Assembly (NCBI RefSeq): GCF_001949145.1
Contig: NW_019091473.1
Coordinates: 706,569 to 770,568 of the forward strand
Length of the DNA: 64,000 nt
Source of the DNA: Acanthaster planci
Taxonomy: Eukaryota; Echinodermata; Asteroidea; Valvatida; Acanthasteridae
Direction: 5' to 3'
Below, piece by piece: positions 1 through 12,500 of the stretch. The position numbers and the translations under genes were made by a program. The notes below the pieces were generated by a model. The model had not been told where the DNA came from and searched no databases. It saw nothing but the letters and a program-made list of their open reading frames with translations. Position 1 is the first letter of the stretch; each line of letters starts with the position of its first letter.

Positions 1-173
1 TTCAATGAAATGGGCTAATTCACAACCATGACAAGAGCATGTCTAAGCAGCCCCTCAATGAAATTGGCTAATTCCCAACCATGACAAGAGCATGTCTAAG
101 CAGCCCTTCAATGAAATGGGCTAATTCACAACCATGACAAGAGCATATCTAAGCAGCCCTTCAATGAAATGGG
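1..173. repeat. 53-bp tandem repeat, 3.3 copies
   Basis: Units start at 1, 54, 107 and 160. Each begins TTCAATGAAATGGGCTAATT (or one or two changes from it) and ends AAGCAGCCC. The fourth unit breaks off at 173. The array reaches the window edge and may extend leftwards. It lies in the CCDC150 intron. Confidence 0.93.
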
Positions 174-481
174 TTCATTACTGCACAGCACTCACTCACC
201 TTAGCTGCAGTTTTTGGTTTCCTTTTCCTACACAGCCATTTTACTGACCACTGTACATGATTGTCATTTATACTTAAAGACTACTGATTAGTTAAAAGTT
301 TCGTTTAGTAAAGTCCAACTGGCAAGCAAAAAAAAAAAAAAAAACCAGTTCAGGGAAACTCTTGTTTAAACATATCCACCCATCTGCAGAACCTCTCAAG
401 ACAAAAGGTTTCACTGTCAAAGCTTTTGCTGTTTTCCAACCATGTGAAGGACGATTGAAATGATTGACTACGTTAATGTAC
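174..481. other. CCDC150 intron, 3' side of last visible exon
   Basis: Non-coding on both strands as far as I can see. It contains a 16-17-base poly-A run near 328. No acceptor with a following coil is visible on the minus strand before the tandem repeat. Confidence 0.6.
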
Positions 482-544
482 CTGTCTCAACTTGCTTTCA
501 AGTCTCTGCATGGTCACCTTGACAGAACTCAGCTCGCTTGTGGT
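482..544 (-). CDS. CCDC150: CCDC150 exon, residues 592-612 (last in window)
   Basis: 63 bases, phase 0-0, acceptor TTTATTGACAG, donor CAG|GTACATT. It reads TTSELSSVKVTMQRLESKLR then Q and corresponds to the vertebrate SELSAKRVHLQQ piece. The next exon must lie left of position 1. Confidence 0.8.
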
Positions 545-3500
545 CTGTCAATAAAGGGAGGCCAAGACAATAGAGAGTGTTGAAATCAAATTTTGCATCA
601 AGAAATTTTCATGAAAGCCATGAGTATATGTACATTACTTTGTTTTCAATACAGTGGAACACTTTGCTGCTATACAAGTAATGAATACCTATAAAAGATG
701 AAAAAACAAAGGCAGTTATCAGCTTTTGTGACTTCACTCGCCAAAATCTTTGTGTAATTTGCTAGTCTCAATCACTTTCAACATTGTTTGAGTGACATTT
801 CTTACACTGCCACGTGCCACAGAATGGCTCTCACCCGTGTCTTATACATGTACATGTAGGTCTAATGTTAGTAACACGGATCACAATAACACTGCTGCAT
901 GTCACGTGCCATTTGGGGGATGACTCTAGGAAAATCTTGATTTCGATTCATGATATCACTTCCAGTAAGAACAACAAGAAAAAGAACATAATTGGGCTAA
1001 AGTGTGAATTAACAAGTACTTCTAACTTGATATTTAATGTGAAAGGTAAGAATGTTAAACAATCCTCATGTAGACACATTTGGGTGCATCGCTGACCACA
1101 AATTTGCTGTGCCAAACACTCTTTGTGAACCATGTCGTCTTTATCGAGCACTGGTCCTGTATTGTCATCTTGATGAAATTCCCAACCTCTTCTCTCCATA
1201 CCTTGGTGTACTGGGCCTGCATGGCTACATTCACCTTCTGTAGCTGTAGTCCGTCTGTCCGTGCATTAGCCAGGCCCTCCAGCTCCTTCTGTAGCTGGTC
1301 CACACGGCTCTGTAATCGTCCCTTATCATAGGCCAGCCGGTTCTTACTTTCAAGGAGCTCTGCTATCGTTGACTGGACCTTTTCTTGTGCATCCTGGGAA
1401 ACCCATACCCAAACACAATGTCATGCAGGGCAATGTATGAAATTATTATATATTCCATTGAGGTGAAGCCCAGTCAGTTACATGTATAAACTGTTCTCCC
1501 TCGGGGTGCTGGGGAGAAGTCAATGAGACAATGTTCTGTTTTGGAGGTGGGAGGGAAACTCCGGGCAAATAACTAGGGGAAAAACCCATGGACTTTGGTA
1601 CTTGACTGAAAGCCCAATCCACATGCTGGCCCGAGTGGAATTCGAACCCAGGTCACAGAGCTGGAAGGCATGAACATGCAGAGTGTGGCCTTTCTTACAA
1701 TGGAGGGCATGCTGACAAAAGGCAAGGCTCAGGCAGTTAATAAAACAAACAAGTCGATTATTGCCTCTGCCTTATTTAAAAAAAAATGCAATCTTTATGA
1801 CAGGATGAAAGAATCTCATGTACGCCTTTGATTATTGTGTGTGTTTGGGTACATGTAGCTTCCATGGGGTAAACCTTGACCTCAGTATGGATGTGTGTGC
1901 TGCGTCAATTCAAACAAGTGACATCTGTGGGACAAGGCAGGACAAGGTTGTACCCAACTCAACTTGTGGGGAAGCTACTCAAATGCACCTGAAGTAAGCT
2001 TTTCTGTAGGACACGATGACAACGCCACCATAGGTTACAGAAGTGCTGTGTTGCCCTAAAGTACAGTGTTGGCAAGACCTCTTAATTAAGACCATCACAA
2101 GACAAACGTAAGACCAGCAGTCTGAATTTAAGTCGCAAGCTATTCAAATGGAGTGCTACAAAAGCATTCCTTTTATGTTAGAAGCTGTTCACCTCTGTTG
2201 TTCGTGACTCCTCCTGTGTCTGGTCTACAGATGGTATTCACTACAGTATTGATACAGTAGTTGTCCGACATACATGTAAAGGATGTATGCTTTTTCTAGA
2301 AGCTGATGAGAGACTGTTCGAGATCACCGAGGTAACATCATTCCAAAAGAGGGTGACAACACGTCTTTGATATGCATGGACTGTATCTTTGATACGTTTT
2401 CAGTCAATTTGATCTTGTAAGAAAAATGTTCCCTCCGTAGGTGTCGTGCAGACCTCATACCTGCTGCTGCTCCAAGGCTGTGATACGTTCCATCAACCGC
2501 CGGTTCTCCTCCGTCAAGTACTGCTTGTCGTGCCCAAGACTGGTCACCTCTAACTGAGGGGAAAAACCAGATAGAGGACTGCTGGTAAGTCTAGGAATTT
2601 ATAGCCTCTGTGATGTTAGTTCTTGCCACTTCAAACTTAATCAACTTACATACAGGTACTCCCACAAGTGTGTAGAGTACCTCTGATAGTAGCCAGATTT
2701 GGTTTTTGGGGCTATAGTTAAAGATATGCCTTTGTTTTTGCTGAGATTTTTTTTCTCTCCTCAATCCACAGACATGACAAACTCAGTGTAGCACTTTGGC
2801 CTGGTTTACAGCTCACATTTCTGTCAAACTACAAGTACATGTGGGTCCAAATAGAGACCTTCTAACATACATGTGTGCTGAACAGTGACGGCATCATCTG
2901 TAGCCGTATTATATTGACTTGTCCTGGCACTTTCCAAGTTCCGATATCGAACGGAAAAACATTTGATCAGGTTCGACAAAAGTGTATGTCACCCTGTCAT
3001 CCATAAAATTTTAGTGAGCAGTTTTCATTTTTTTCCCTGCAAATTTTGTTAAACCGTATTCTGAGCTAAAAAAGTATTTTCAAAATTCTTGACATGTGCA
3101 TCAGTAGCTGAGTCCGTCCAGGACTGGGTTGACTACATATACCTAGATGTCCCTGCATGTACAGTACCTACAATGATGTACTGTACCTTAGACTGTGCAA
3201 GTTCCTGGTGGAGTCTTGCTGTTTCATCTGACATCCCGTCAACGGCAAGATTGACCTGTCAAATACCAAGAAATCCATCAAATCAGTGGCTGGCTTTCAC
3301 AAACTGATCTTGCCTGATAAATCTCACCTCAGGCAGCCACTCATGGAGACCCAATGTGAATAATTCCATCTTTTTCTCCCTAATACGAGTGTTTCAAATG
3401 AGTGCGCCACCAAGAGTTTGCAACACGTTAGCCAATATTAGCCAAATGTGTATTGTCGAGTGACACATTGAATGACACATCTGGACATGTCAACCTATTC

Positions 3501-6500
3501 AAACGTGCACTGCGTACAGTGGCCACCAAGTTGCAAACTCTTGGGGGCTCACTATTGTGAAATGTCCATACTGCCAGTCCATATATGTGTATGGTACATG
3601 TACATGTAGGCCTACAGTACGGTATGGTCGGACCGGCCAGCCGACCCCGGCAAGCTCGGTGGTCGAGTGGTTGAGACGTCTGCATTAGTAAGCAGGAGGT
3701 TGTGGGTTCGAGTCCCACCCGAGTAAGCCTGTGAATTTTTTTTGCCAGCTCTCAGACAAGAACTGAGTGTGCAGCATTTATGAATACGAGTATATTTGTT
3801 GGGTACGGCAAAGTCTTCACAAAGCCAGCAAGGCCAAACTGGTGGCTGTGAGAGCCTTTTGGCATCATTTTACTTCAGCGTGATTTCTGCTGCACGTAGA
3901 AAAACTGCATTCTTCTTCAAACAGCTGTGTGATATGAATTTCGACATGTGGATGTGTACATGCTTTAAACTGACCAATGTGGGACTTGTAAACATGTCAC
4001 ACACATGACAATTTCCCCTTTCTAATCCTAAATGTGAAAACCAGTTACTTTTCCGTTTTGGTTAATCCCGGTGACATGACTGAAAACAGCCCTTCTGAAA
4101 CATATTTTTTTCCCCTGTTTTTCTTGACACACGATATCGCTGAGGGGGTTTCCGTCCAATCTGTGAACCCCAAAACATCTTTCAGAATTTATTTCCTCAC
4201 AAACCCACCATCCAAAATTTAGGAGAATGTTGGTGATGAAATAACAGAAGTGACATTGAGTTTTTCCCTGAAATAACATGTTTGCTCTTGAATGTGCAAT
4301 TCTAATTAGTGTAAAAACCCACAATGGCACCAAAATGGCTTTGAAATAACAAAAAAATGTTTAAATGGGATACACAGGTTCATCTGCAAAGACTGCAGGC
4401 AGAGATTCACAGCGCGTGGGCACTTTAATGGAGTGATGTAATAAACGCTATGCACTCAGTCAATTGACATTTACCCAAGGAAACATCCCATCAGACATGG
4501 GAGTGCAGAGCATACCTCAGCTGAAATCTTCTGAGGACGTACATGTATGTGTACATGTACATTCCACTTTAGATATATAACACATCTTGTCCTGACTTTG
4601 GCAGTGGGAAAAAAAAAGCTTAAATTATATTAGTTCTTGGCAAAGGATGAAAAAGCAAGCTCGATAATGAAATAATACCCAGTAATTTCTAGAAAAAGTT
4701 AGATTAGAGAGGCAGTTGTCCCTGCATCCAAACCAACAAATTTACAATTCCCCAGCCAGTCTGAAAGCAAGGGGCAGGGGAAGATGGGTGTTTTGCAGCA
4801 AAGGAGATCAATGGAGGGGGCATGTAAGGAGATGTGATCTTCTCCAAGGAGAGAGAAGGAACGGCAGAAAGGGTACGAGTCCTGGCTCTCAACGCTTAAA
4901 GTGGTTTGCATTTGACATCAACCTGATGAGAGAGGCATGGAGCAAATCCATGCTCGTGTCTCTTTGTGGAGTCGGCGTTGTGATTTTTAGCCAGATCATT
5001 TCCCTCCCACTCAGACAGGAGCAAATCCCATGGGTGACACCGTGCGGGTGATGATGTCACATGTGACAATGAGGAAGACAGCTCGACAACCTCAGCAAAA
5101 TGCTGATACGCATGTCAGGAGTAGTAAATCTTCTTTAACTTCAAACCTTCCCTCTAATCGATTTTGTATATATCAGACTGTCAGACTGGCACAGCGACCA
5201 GTTCTAACTCCCCTTAAAATTGATGTTGATGCCCTCTCTATGTACATTACCTAATGACTCTGTTGAAATTACTGTACAGTTCTTTAATGTATCTACCGGT
5301 ATGAATGAGTTTTGGAGGCCTGTTTAGGTACACTGACCACTTAGCGATGGGACAATCCTCTCAAAGTCATGTGCCAGTTTGCACAACAGGCTAGAACTCG
5401 ATAATAATTGAACTTACATGTTATTGTGTGATTCACACCCAGTTGGTTTGTATAATCATTAGATCTGCTGCATATACATGTACACTGGCTCTTTACAAGT
5501 CTTTCAGGATTCCCACGGAAATCTAAAACAAAATTCTATAAATTTTCCAGGACTCCCCAGGACTAAAACATGACAATATTCATGACATTTAACACCAGGT
5601 ATATGTAGATTGGGGTCCGGTCTGGTGGGTGGAGTCTGATGAGCAGGGTCAAGTTGGTGGGTGGAGTTAGAAGGCTAGGTTGCTACATGCATGTGGCCAG
5701 GGATGGCAAAATGCAACTCAGTTGGGTATTGTCAATGAGTCAAAGGAAAAAAACAAACCAACTGCTGTTACCTCTTGCAACAGGTGTTCTTTGGCCTTCA
5801 AGGCATCTTGGTTGCGGTGTTGCAACGCTGCCAGCTCCTGCTTCAAGTCATCTATGGCATTCTCCTGCAAGCAGTGAAGACATGTACACGTATGTACGTG
5901 GAAATTCATGTTGAGAATTCGGACTTAATTCGCTGATGCTTTCCTCACCATTACAAGTGAAAGATGCTGACCTCAGTCCAGTTGGAAAGCCTGACATTGG
6001 GATAGGAGGGAGGAGGCCACTAGTAGTTGGATTTCCATTGGCAATTGCATGTATGTTATGCCCCGCCACATCCTTAATTTTCAAAAACTTTTGGACACAG
6101 TCCCAAATTTGCATGCTAAGATCAGCCTGGGTATTGGTTCTCACAGGGAATGGTGACTCAAAGGAGGTGTTTAAACAAGCCCGAAACGTGAGCAACTCTA
6201 GCACAATACTTCATAAGCTATTCCCCATTTTGTAATATCATGCTTATCGGTCCGAAAACAACTCAGAGATTTGAAGCGGAATCCGAATGTGTGATTGTGT
6301 TCATGTACATGTATTTAACATTTAATGATGTAAAACCACAGAAAGAAATCAGCTAGGAGACGGCATAGTTGCCAACTTGTGAGAGTACATGTAGCTAGGT
6401 CTTCACCGCGACTGAGTTGGGGCAATAAAATAAATTTGTTTTCGCAAAAGGTGTGGAGTCCCCACAGCTACGGAACAAGTACAGTGTACATGTATGTGTG

Positions 6501-9500
6501 TACCTCAGAATTGAACTCAAACCCAGGTGGCACATGTAACGGTGCATGAAGGTTTGATCAGCAAGTGCAGGATTCTATGTGCACTGGGCTCCATGTACAC
6601 AATACAAGTTTTACCCTTGATTTCAGTGTTTTTTCCCTGCCGTTGGGCATCTGAGTGGGAAATACCCAAGAAGTTTTTTAATGCTAGTTTTCGGAGATTG
6701 TAACAGGTAGCGTTACGTGTGAGACAAACGGGGACCCTACCGTGGACTTCGGAAATGAATGGCACTACATCCTAACACTGTTTGTTCATTGCACAAAAAA
6801 TGGACCATAATCCATTGACAGAATACATGTACATGTACATGTATGACAGTATACATTTGACACATTTTGACCTGTCAGATAAGTAACAGTGAGAAAAGGG
6901 CTCTGAAGAGGAACTGCAATGAACGTTTCTTAGACACAATTTTTCGGCAACTTTGTACTTTTCTTTTATGTATAAAAACTCTTTTGCATTCTTTTAAAAA
7001 AGTATCCATGCTTTCTTGGACAACCGACGGCGCTATTGCTGGGAAGTCATTCAGCCTCCCGGGAAGAGTGCCTCCATGTACATGTAGGTTTTTCTGTTCA
7101 AATTGTGAGTCCAGAATATACAGTAACTACTGAAACCAATTCCAGAAAGGGATTGATGCTTGCTTATCATGCACAGAAACAACAGTGAATCAGCAAACAG
7201 AAAATTTAGTCCAGCAAAATCTACAACAATGCAGGATTTTTGTGTACAAACCGTAGTAAAACACTCTTTGAAATAGTGAAACAAAAGTTGAAAACAAGGT
7301 TAACTCTGACACAATTTTGGGAAGATTTGTTGTAAAACAAATTGATTACAGCTACATGTACCCTACAAATAATACAGGTCTGGTATTTGCGGCAGTTAAA
7401 AACAAACCAACATGTGCACTGTACATGTACATGTACAGTGCACTGTACGTGTACATGTACAGTGCACTGTACATGTACATGTATTACTATTTCTCATTGC
7501 TTTTATTCTATCTTACAATATTTCTTTCAGAACTGTGCAGTAGACATACACATGTACATGTATCAAGGATTGCATTATTGATGAAATGTGTCTGGAAAAA
7601 AATTCAGATATTTGCATTATTATTCACTCCTGTTCATGCCCTGCTCCAGCTCATTTTAAAAGTAGCTGACAAAAGTGCGATTTTCAATTAGCAAACAGAT
7701 CCAGCATGCAACAGCAGTGCGCTGCCAGCGTGTAAGAAGTAATTAACAATGCTGCGGGATCCTACCACCAGTGTTTGAGATGGCACTGACCCAAATCAAA
7801 CGTGGGCAATTACACCAGTCACTTTTCTCCACCTGGACGAACATCGATGATCGGAACACTGAGCTGAACTGATTCGCTAATTCTGAGGCATTGTTAAAGG
7901 TGAGAAAATAAAGCATCCACGGCTGAGACCTTGATACCGTTCAATGCTAGATGCTAACTTTACTTTTGGGGCATATTGCACGTAAAAACATACATGTAGC
8001 GTCTCCATGGTAACCTGTGTCTTAACACCAACCTGTGAACCCCTCCTAATGAAAAACATTATAATCAATTATCTAACAAGCTGAGAGCAAAATAATAGTC
8101 ATGTGCATGCATTTCAGCTACCGTGACTAAAATGTTGTCCACTGTTGAAGGAACAAAAGTTCTTCCTGCATGTATTGGTATTTGTGTGAAGTGTTGCCAA
8201 AATGGTTAAAATAGACTTTTCAAGTTGGAGTTGGAGGGAGTGAGGAAACACCTGTAAATATGCGTATGTTCTGTCGTGCATCCCTAACTGATTACATGTA
8301 CATGATGCTGACATCAGAGGGTACTAATAATCGTCCACGTTCATGTTAACTACATGTTCATGTTACCTACATGTAGTGTGGACATTCCATTGTTTTCATA
8401 TACCAGTGGGTACATGTACCGGGTACTTCATAAAACTGAGTGAAAATACTCATTTTCCTAGCACTGTGAACACTTTAAGTTGGGGTTCTGTTTATGCATG
8501 ATTTCCTCGACTGTTCCCTCTTCCTTTTGCTACAAATAACCCTGAACCCAACATGCCTCTACAACTTTTCCAGAAAAGGGGAAACCTTGTGTGGGCTGGT
8601 CTTTAATGTGCACAAGCTTCACACAACCAGCATTATGTGGACCTCTTTTGTTCGAAAGTCCACACTGGGTACTGGCATGCAACGAGGCTGGCGCAATCAT
8701 ACAGGTGAATGTATTCATAGAGTATGGTACATTGTATGTCTTCCTTGACCAAGCATGCATATGTGTCTTTCTCCAGCTTGCTTTCAGAAAAAAAAACAAC
8801 TTACAACAAGCGGCACACACTGGGTGATCTGTCACGGCAACAGTCACAAACACAGCCAAATGGCAAGGGGCCTTCATCAATAAAACATTCCACCAGTTTC
8901 ATATTGGGCCTGAGCATCATCCAACATGACTGATGCCCTCATCAAAGATCTGACGGTCGCCTAGTTGACATCAGTCACGGACAATAAATCGGCGCTGTTT
9001 TAAAGACGTCTGGCATGTCAGGGGGGGCTTTTTAAACTTGCTTAGCAGAGGCTAAATTACAAGCCTCAACATTATTATTTCATGATTGTCTCTCCAGGTG
9101 ACACTGAGGAATAGAAGAGCAACCCGCTCCTTGTCAGGGGCCATGTGTCATTGTGGAGAAGGCGTGAATAGAGGAAGAATAGGGTAAAGACGTAGCATGA
9201 AAGTTTAATGAGGTGGGGATACATGTAGTGAAGATAGAGGATAAGAGGGTGGCGTGATAGGCTGCCACAACAACTTTGGAGACAGTTTAGGGCAGTGGCA
9301 TTTGAAATCAATGCACCAATTCCTCACTAGCCACACCATTCCAGCCATTCCATTCCACGATGATGCTTCATACAAGTCTTTTATTTTCTGTTTCAACCAC
9401 TGAAATGGTGATTATACCCACCATGTGTGCCACACATGTGTACCAGTAGGAGAAACCAGCTCTAAAGGGCAAGACAGTGTCCCTGTTTTGCAATACTAAG

Positions 9501-12500
9501 TGACAGAAATTAGATCGAGAAACCAATGAAAGAGTAAACCATCGGCACATACATGTACAGTTGTATACTCTAGAATTTGACTTTCAATAATTTTGCTTGA
9601 GTTTCACCATGTTCACTGTACGCGTTCTTTACGATTTGCTTCAAATATTTGATTCCTTTAGAGAACCACTGGCCTTGCAGATCCTAGTCAGAAAGAGTAC
9701 ATGTTTAATTAGTGTGTAGCAACTCAAGATGCAGTAGTAACAGAGTTATACACAAACATAAAAGTGGAGACATTTTTTGACATATTTTACACATACATGT
9801 ACACTGCATGTGCCTATGAAAATACCCTGGTACTGTACAGTGCTCAATTATATGTACAAAGTACACCGTACATGTACAGTTTGTAAATGTACATTGCCAA
9901 ATAATTCCCCTTAATCTATGGTACCAGAGCAAAGTACAAATTTCTTATGACCACATTGTGACGTACGGTACCAAATCCTCCAAAATCTCTCAGTGCACTG
10001 TATCGACTTGTGCTAAATCCCCCGGCTATAAATTTAAAAAGTATAAAACAGTGACATTTCTGGATGCCCATGCTTAAAACATGTACATGTACATTACCAG
10101 AATGTACCAAAAGCCTTTGGGGGCTTTACACAAAATCCAAATTCAATGCCATCACTGGTAAAATGGTGGACTAGAATCTTTTGACAGAAGACAGACTTTA
10201 TCTTGAAGGCTCCATGAAACATGTGCAACAATTCTGTTTTCCTGAGACGCTTTTTGGGGTAGCTTTTAACTTTTCTTCAATACTATTTGACATCCTTTTG
10301 AGGTTGCGTGCCATTGGAGAGTACACTTTTCTAAACATTTAAGGCTGTGCATGCTTTCCTGGAAAACTGAGGGCACCAAAAAAGAGTGATGTCATCCTGG
10401 GAAGACACTGTTCAGAACATGTACACACACTGTACATGTACATTAAGGAATTACCCAAAACTTTCTATCGTTCTGCTGTTTAACAATGCAAAAAGTCTAC
10501 AACTGCACATGAGTTGCTTGGAAGATAAAGCATTGTATGATTTGAAGCTTTGCATGGTGGAAGTTACATGAGATATAGGCTTGCGGGTATACCATGGAAT
10601 CAATCTCTTTTGGAAGAGGTGTGGTTGTTAGAAGAACCGGTGAGTGTTACATGTAACTCGACGGTTTATAACCCAGCTGTCCACTCGAGTCCAGCACACT
10701 CTCCTGAGGACGGCCAGAGCATCCTGGCCGAAACGTCAGGTTAACACTCACCAATTCTTCTAAGAACCACACCTCTTCCAAGAGAGATTGATTTTATGGT
10801 GTACCCGCAAACCTATAGACACTGTACAGTACATGTACATGTATATCTCACAAAGCATTGTGTTCTCCTTTGTTCCTCTAGTACAACACTCTCCAACGTT
10901 GCAAGTGACAGTTTTGAATGACAGATTGACTGTTAATTGGGAAGAGAAAAAAACCTTTGTTCCCTTCTGTGCTCCTTTCCCACGTGGTACATGTAAGTAA
11001 AGATATACACATGCACGCCCACATGTTCTATTTCTCCAATCATTCATGTTGCCCTGGGGGCTACATGTATGCATCTGTCAGGCACCTGTCTAGCGAATGG
11101 CAAAAAGAAATTTATGCCTTCCTGGCAAAGGGAAACACAACTTTTAATAAATGTATTTCACAGAGTTCCAACCTTCAGTACCCTTCAATTATTCTTTATA
11201 TCTACTGTAGTCTCAAATTCCAACAGCATTCCCTAATCAAGTACCAAGATTGCTAAACACTGACTTTTCCCCCAAGGGAACTGTAACGACTGTCCTTAAT
11301 GATGGTTTCTGTTAACCTTGACTTCCCTCCATGTGTGAGAACACACTCTTGGTGGGGGGGAGTGGAACTCTCAAGAGTCCCCTCAAATTTGTTCTAGATC
11401 ATAATTTTAGAAACAGTAAATGCACTATTGTCCTTGCTTTTTAGCAGGGTAAAAAAAAATTTACAGCCATTTTGTGGAAAACTTCTGAGCCGATTCTGAT
11501 GCAAGAAAGATAAGGCACATGACTAATGACTGGCGGCCAACGTGCTGTCCATGACACTGAGGTGCTGACGGCAGACAGACTTCTGAGCTGATTTAAATGC
11601 AAAAAAGTTGAGGCACGTGATTAATGGCCGGTGGGGACACGTTGTCCATGACACTGAGGTGTTGAATGAAGTCCGGCGATTTGTCACAATTAGTCAGTGT
11701 GTGGTGTCCCCTCTGGACTCCTGAATGACTATTAGCCCATACAGGCATGACCAGCCAGCAGGGTGACACGGACAGGTTACCCTTCATTCATGACCTGTCA
11801 CTGAGGTGTCTGCCGCAAGCCCATTGACAGAGGGAAAGGGGTGGAAGGAGGGGGAGAAATGACACATTAAACTGCAGATGGGAAAGGGGTAAATACGTGT
11901 AACTGACGGTGACAGTCATCGAGGGACAGATTAATTTGACTGTGAGCTTGCAGCACACAGTCCATCAAGGGCTTTCCCTTGCAGTGGCAGGAAAACTCCA
12001 GAACACAGCGAGTTGCTATGCAATGTACACGTATGCATGTAAGGGCTATTAAATGTTACCAATCCCAAATTGGTTTTGATTTTACAGGTGTAATCATGGC
12101 CGGATTTACCATAATTGCCACATGTGTTTGCTTTCACTCATCAAGCCACACTTTATCAATTTGGACTGCCAACTCTATACGTGTCCATGTACAATGTACA
12201 TGTCAGCACATGTACCGGTACATGTCAGCACATGTACAACCAGGAGAGTGCTCTTGCTGAATAGAAAAGATGTGCCATTCATGTGACTCCTTTGCTTGAT
12301 TCTAATGGGAAACTAACTGAATATCCAACTCTCTTTATCTACATGTACAATGTATTAGGAAGCCACGACTGATAAAGTTCCCTGAATTGTTTCTGCATGT
12401 ATGAATTATAAAATGCTGAATGGGATGGTGCCAAACTAATTCACAGCTGCAGTACATGTACATGTACGGTAGATGTACACTCCAGCGTGTCCAAGGCCAA

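Noticed and set aside
3653-3726. Functional tRNA gene
   Set aside because: Mismatched acceptor end, 8-base anticodon loop, and a relative at 39.8 kb with the same downstream body. It is a SINE head.
7317-7691. Open frames full of Tyr-Met, His-Val or Thr-Cys dipeptides, here and at many other places
   Set aside because: They are translations of TACATGTACATGTA tracts, which are open in several frames on both strands. No conserved domain, and they sit in introns.
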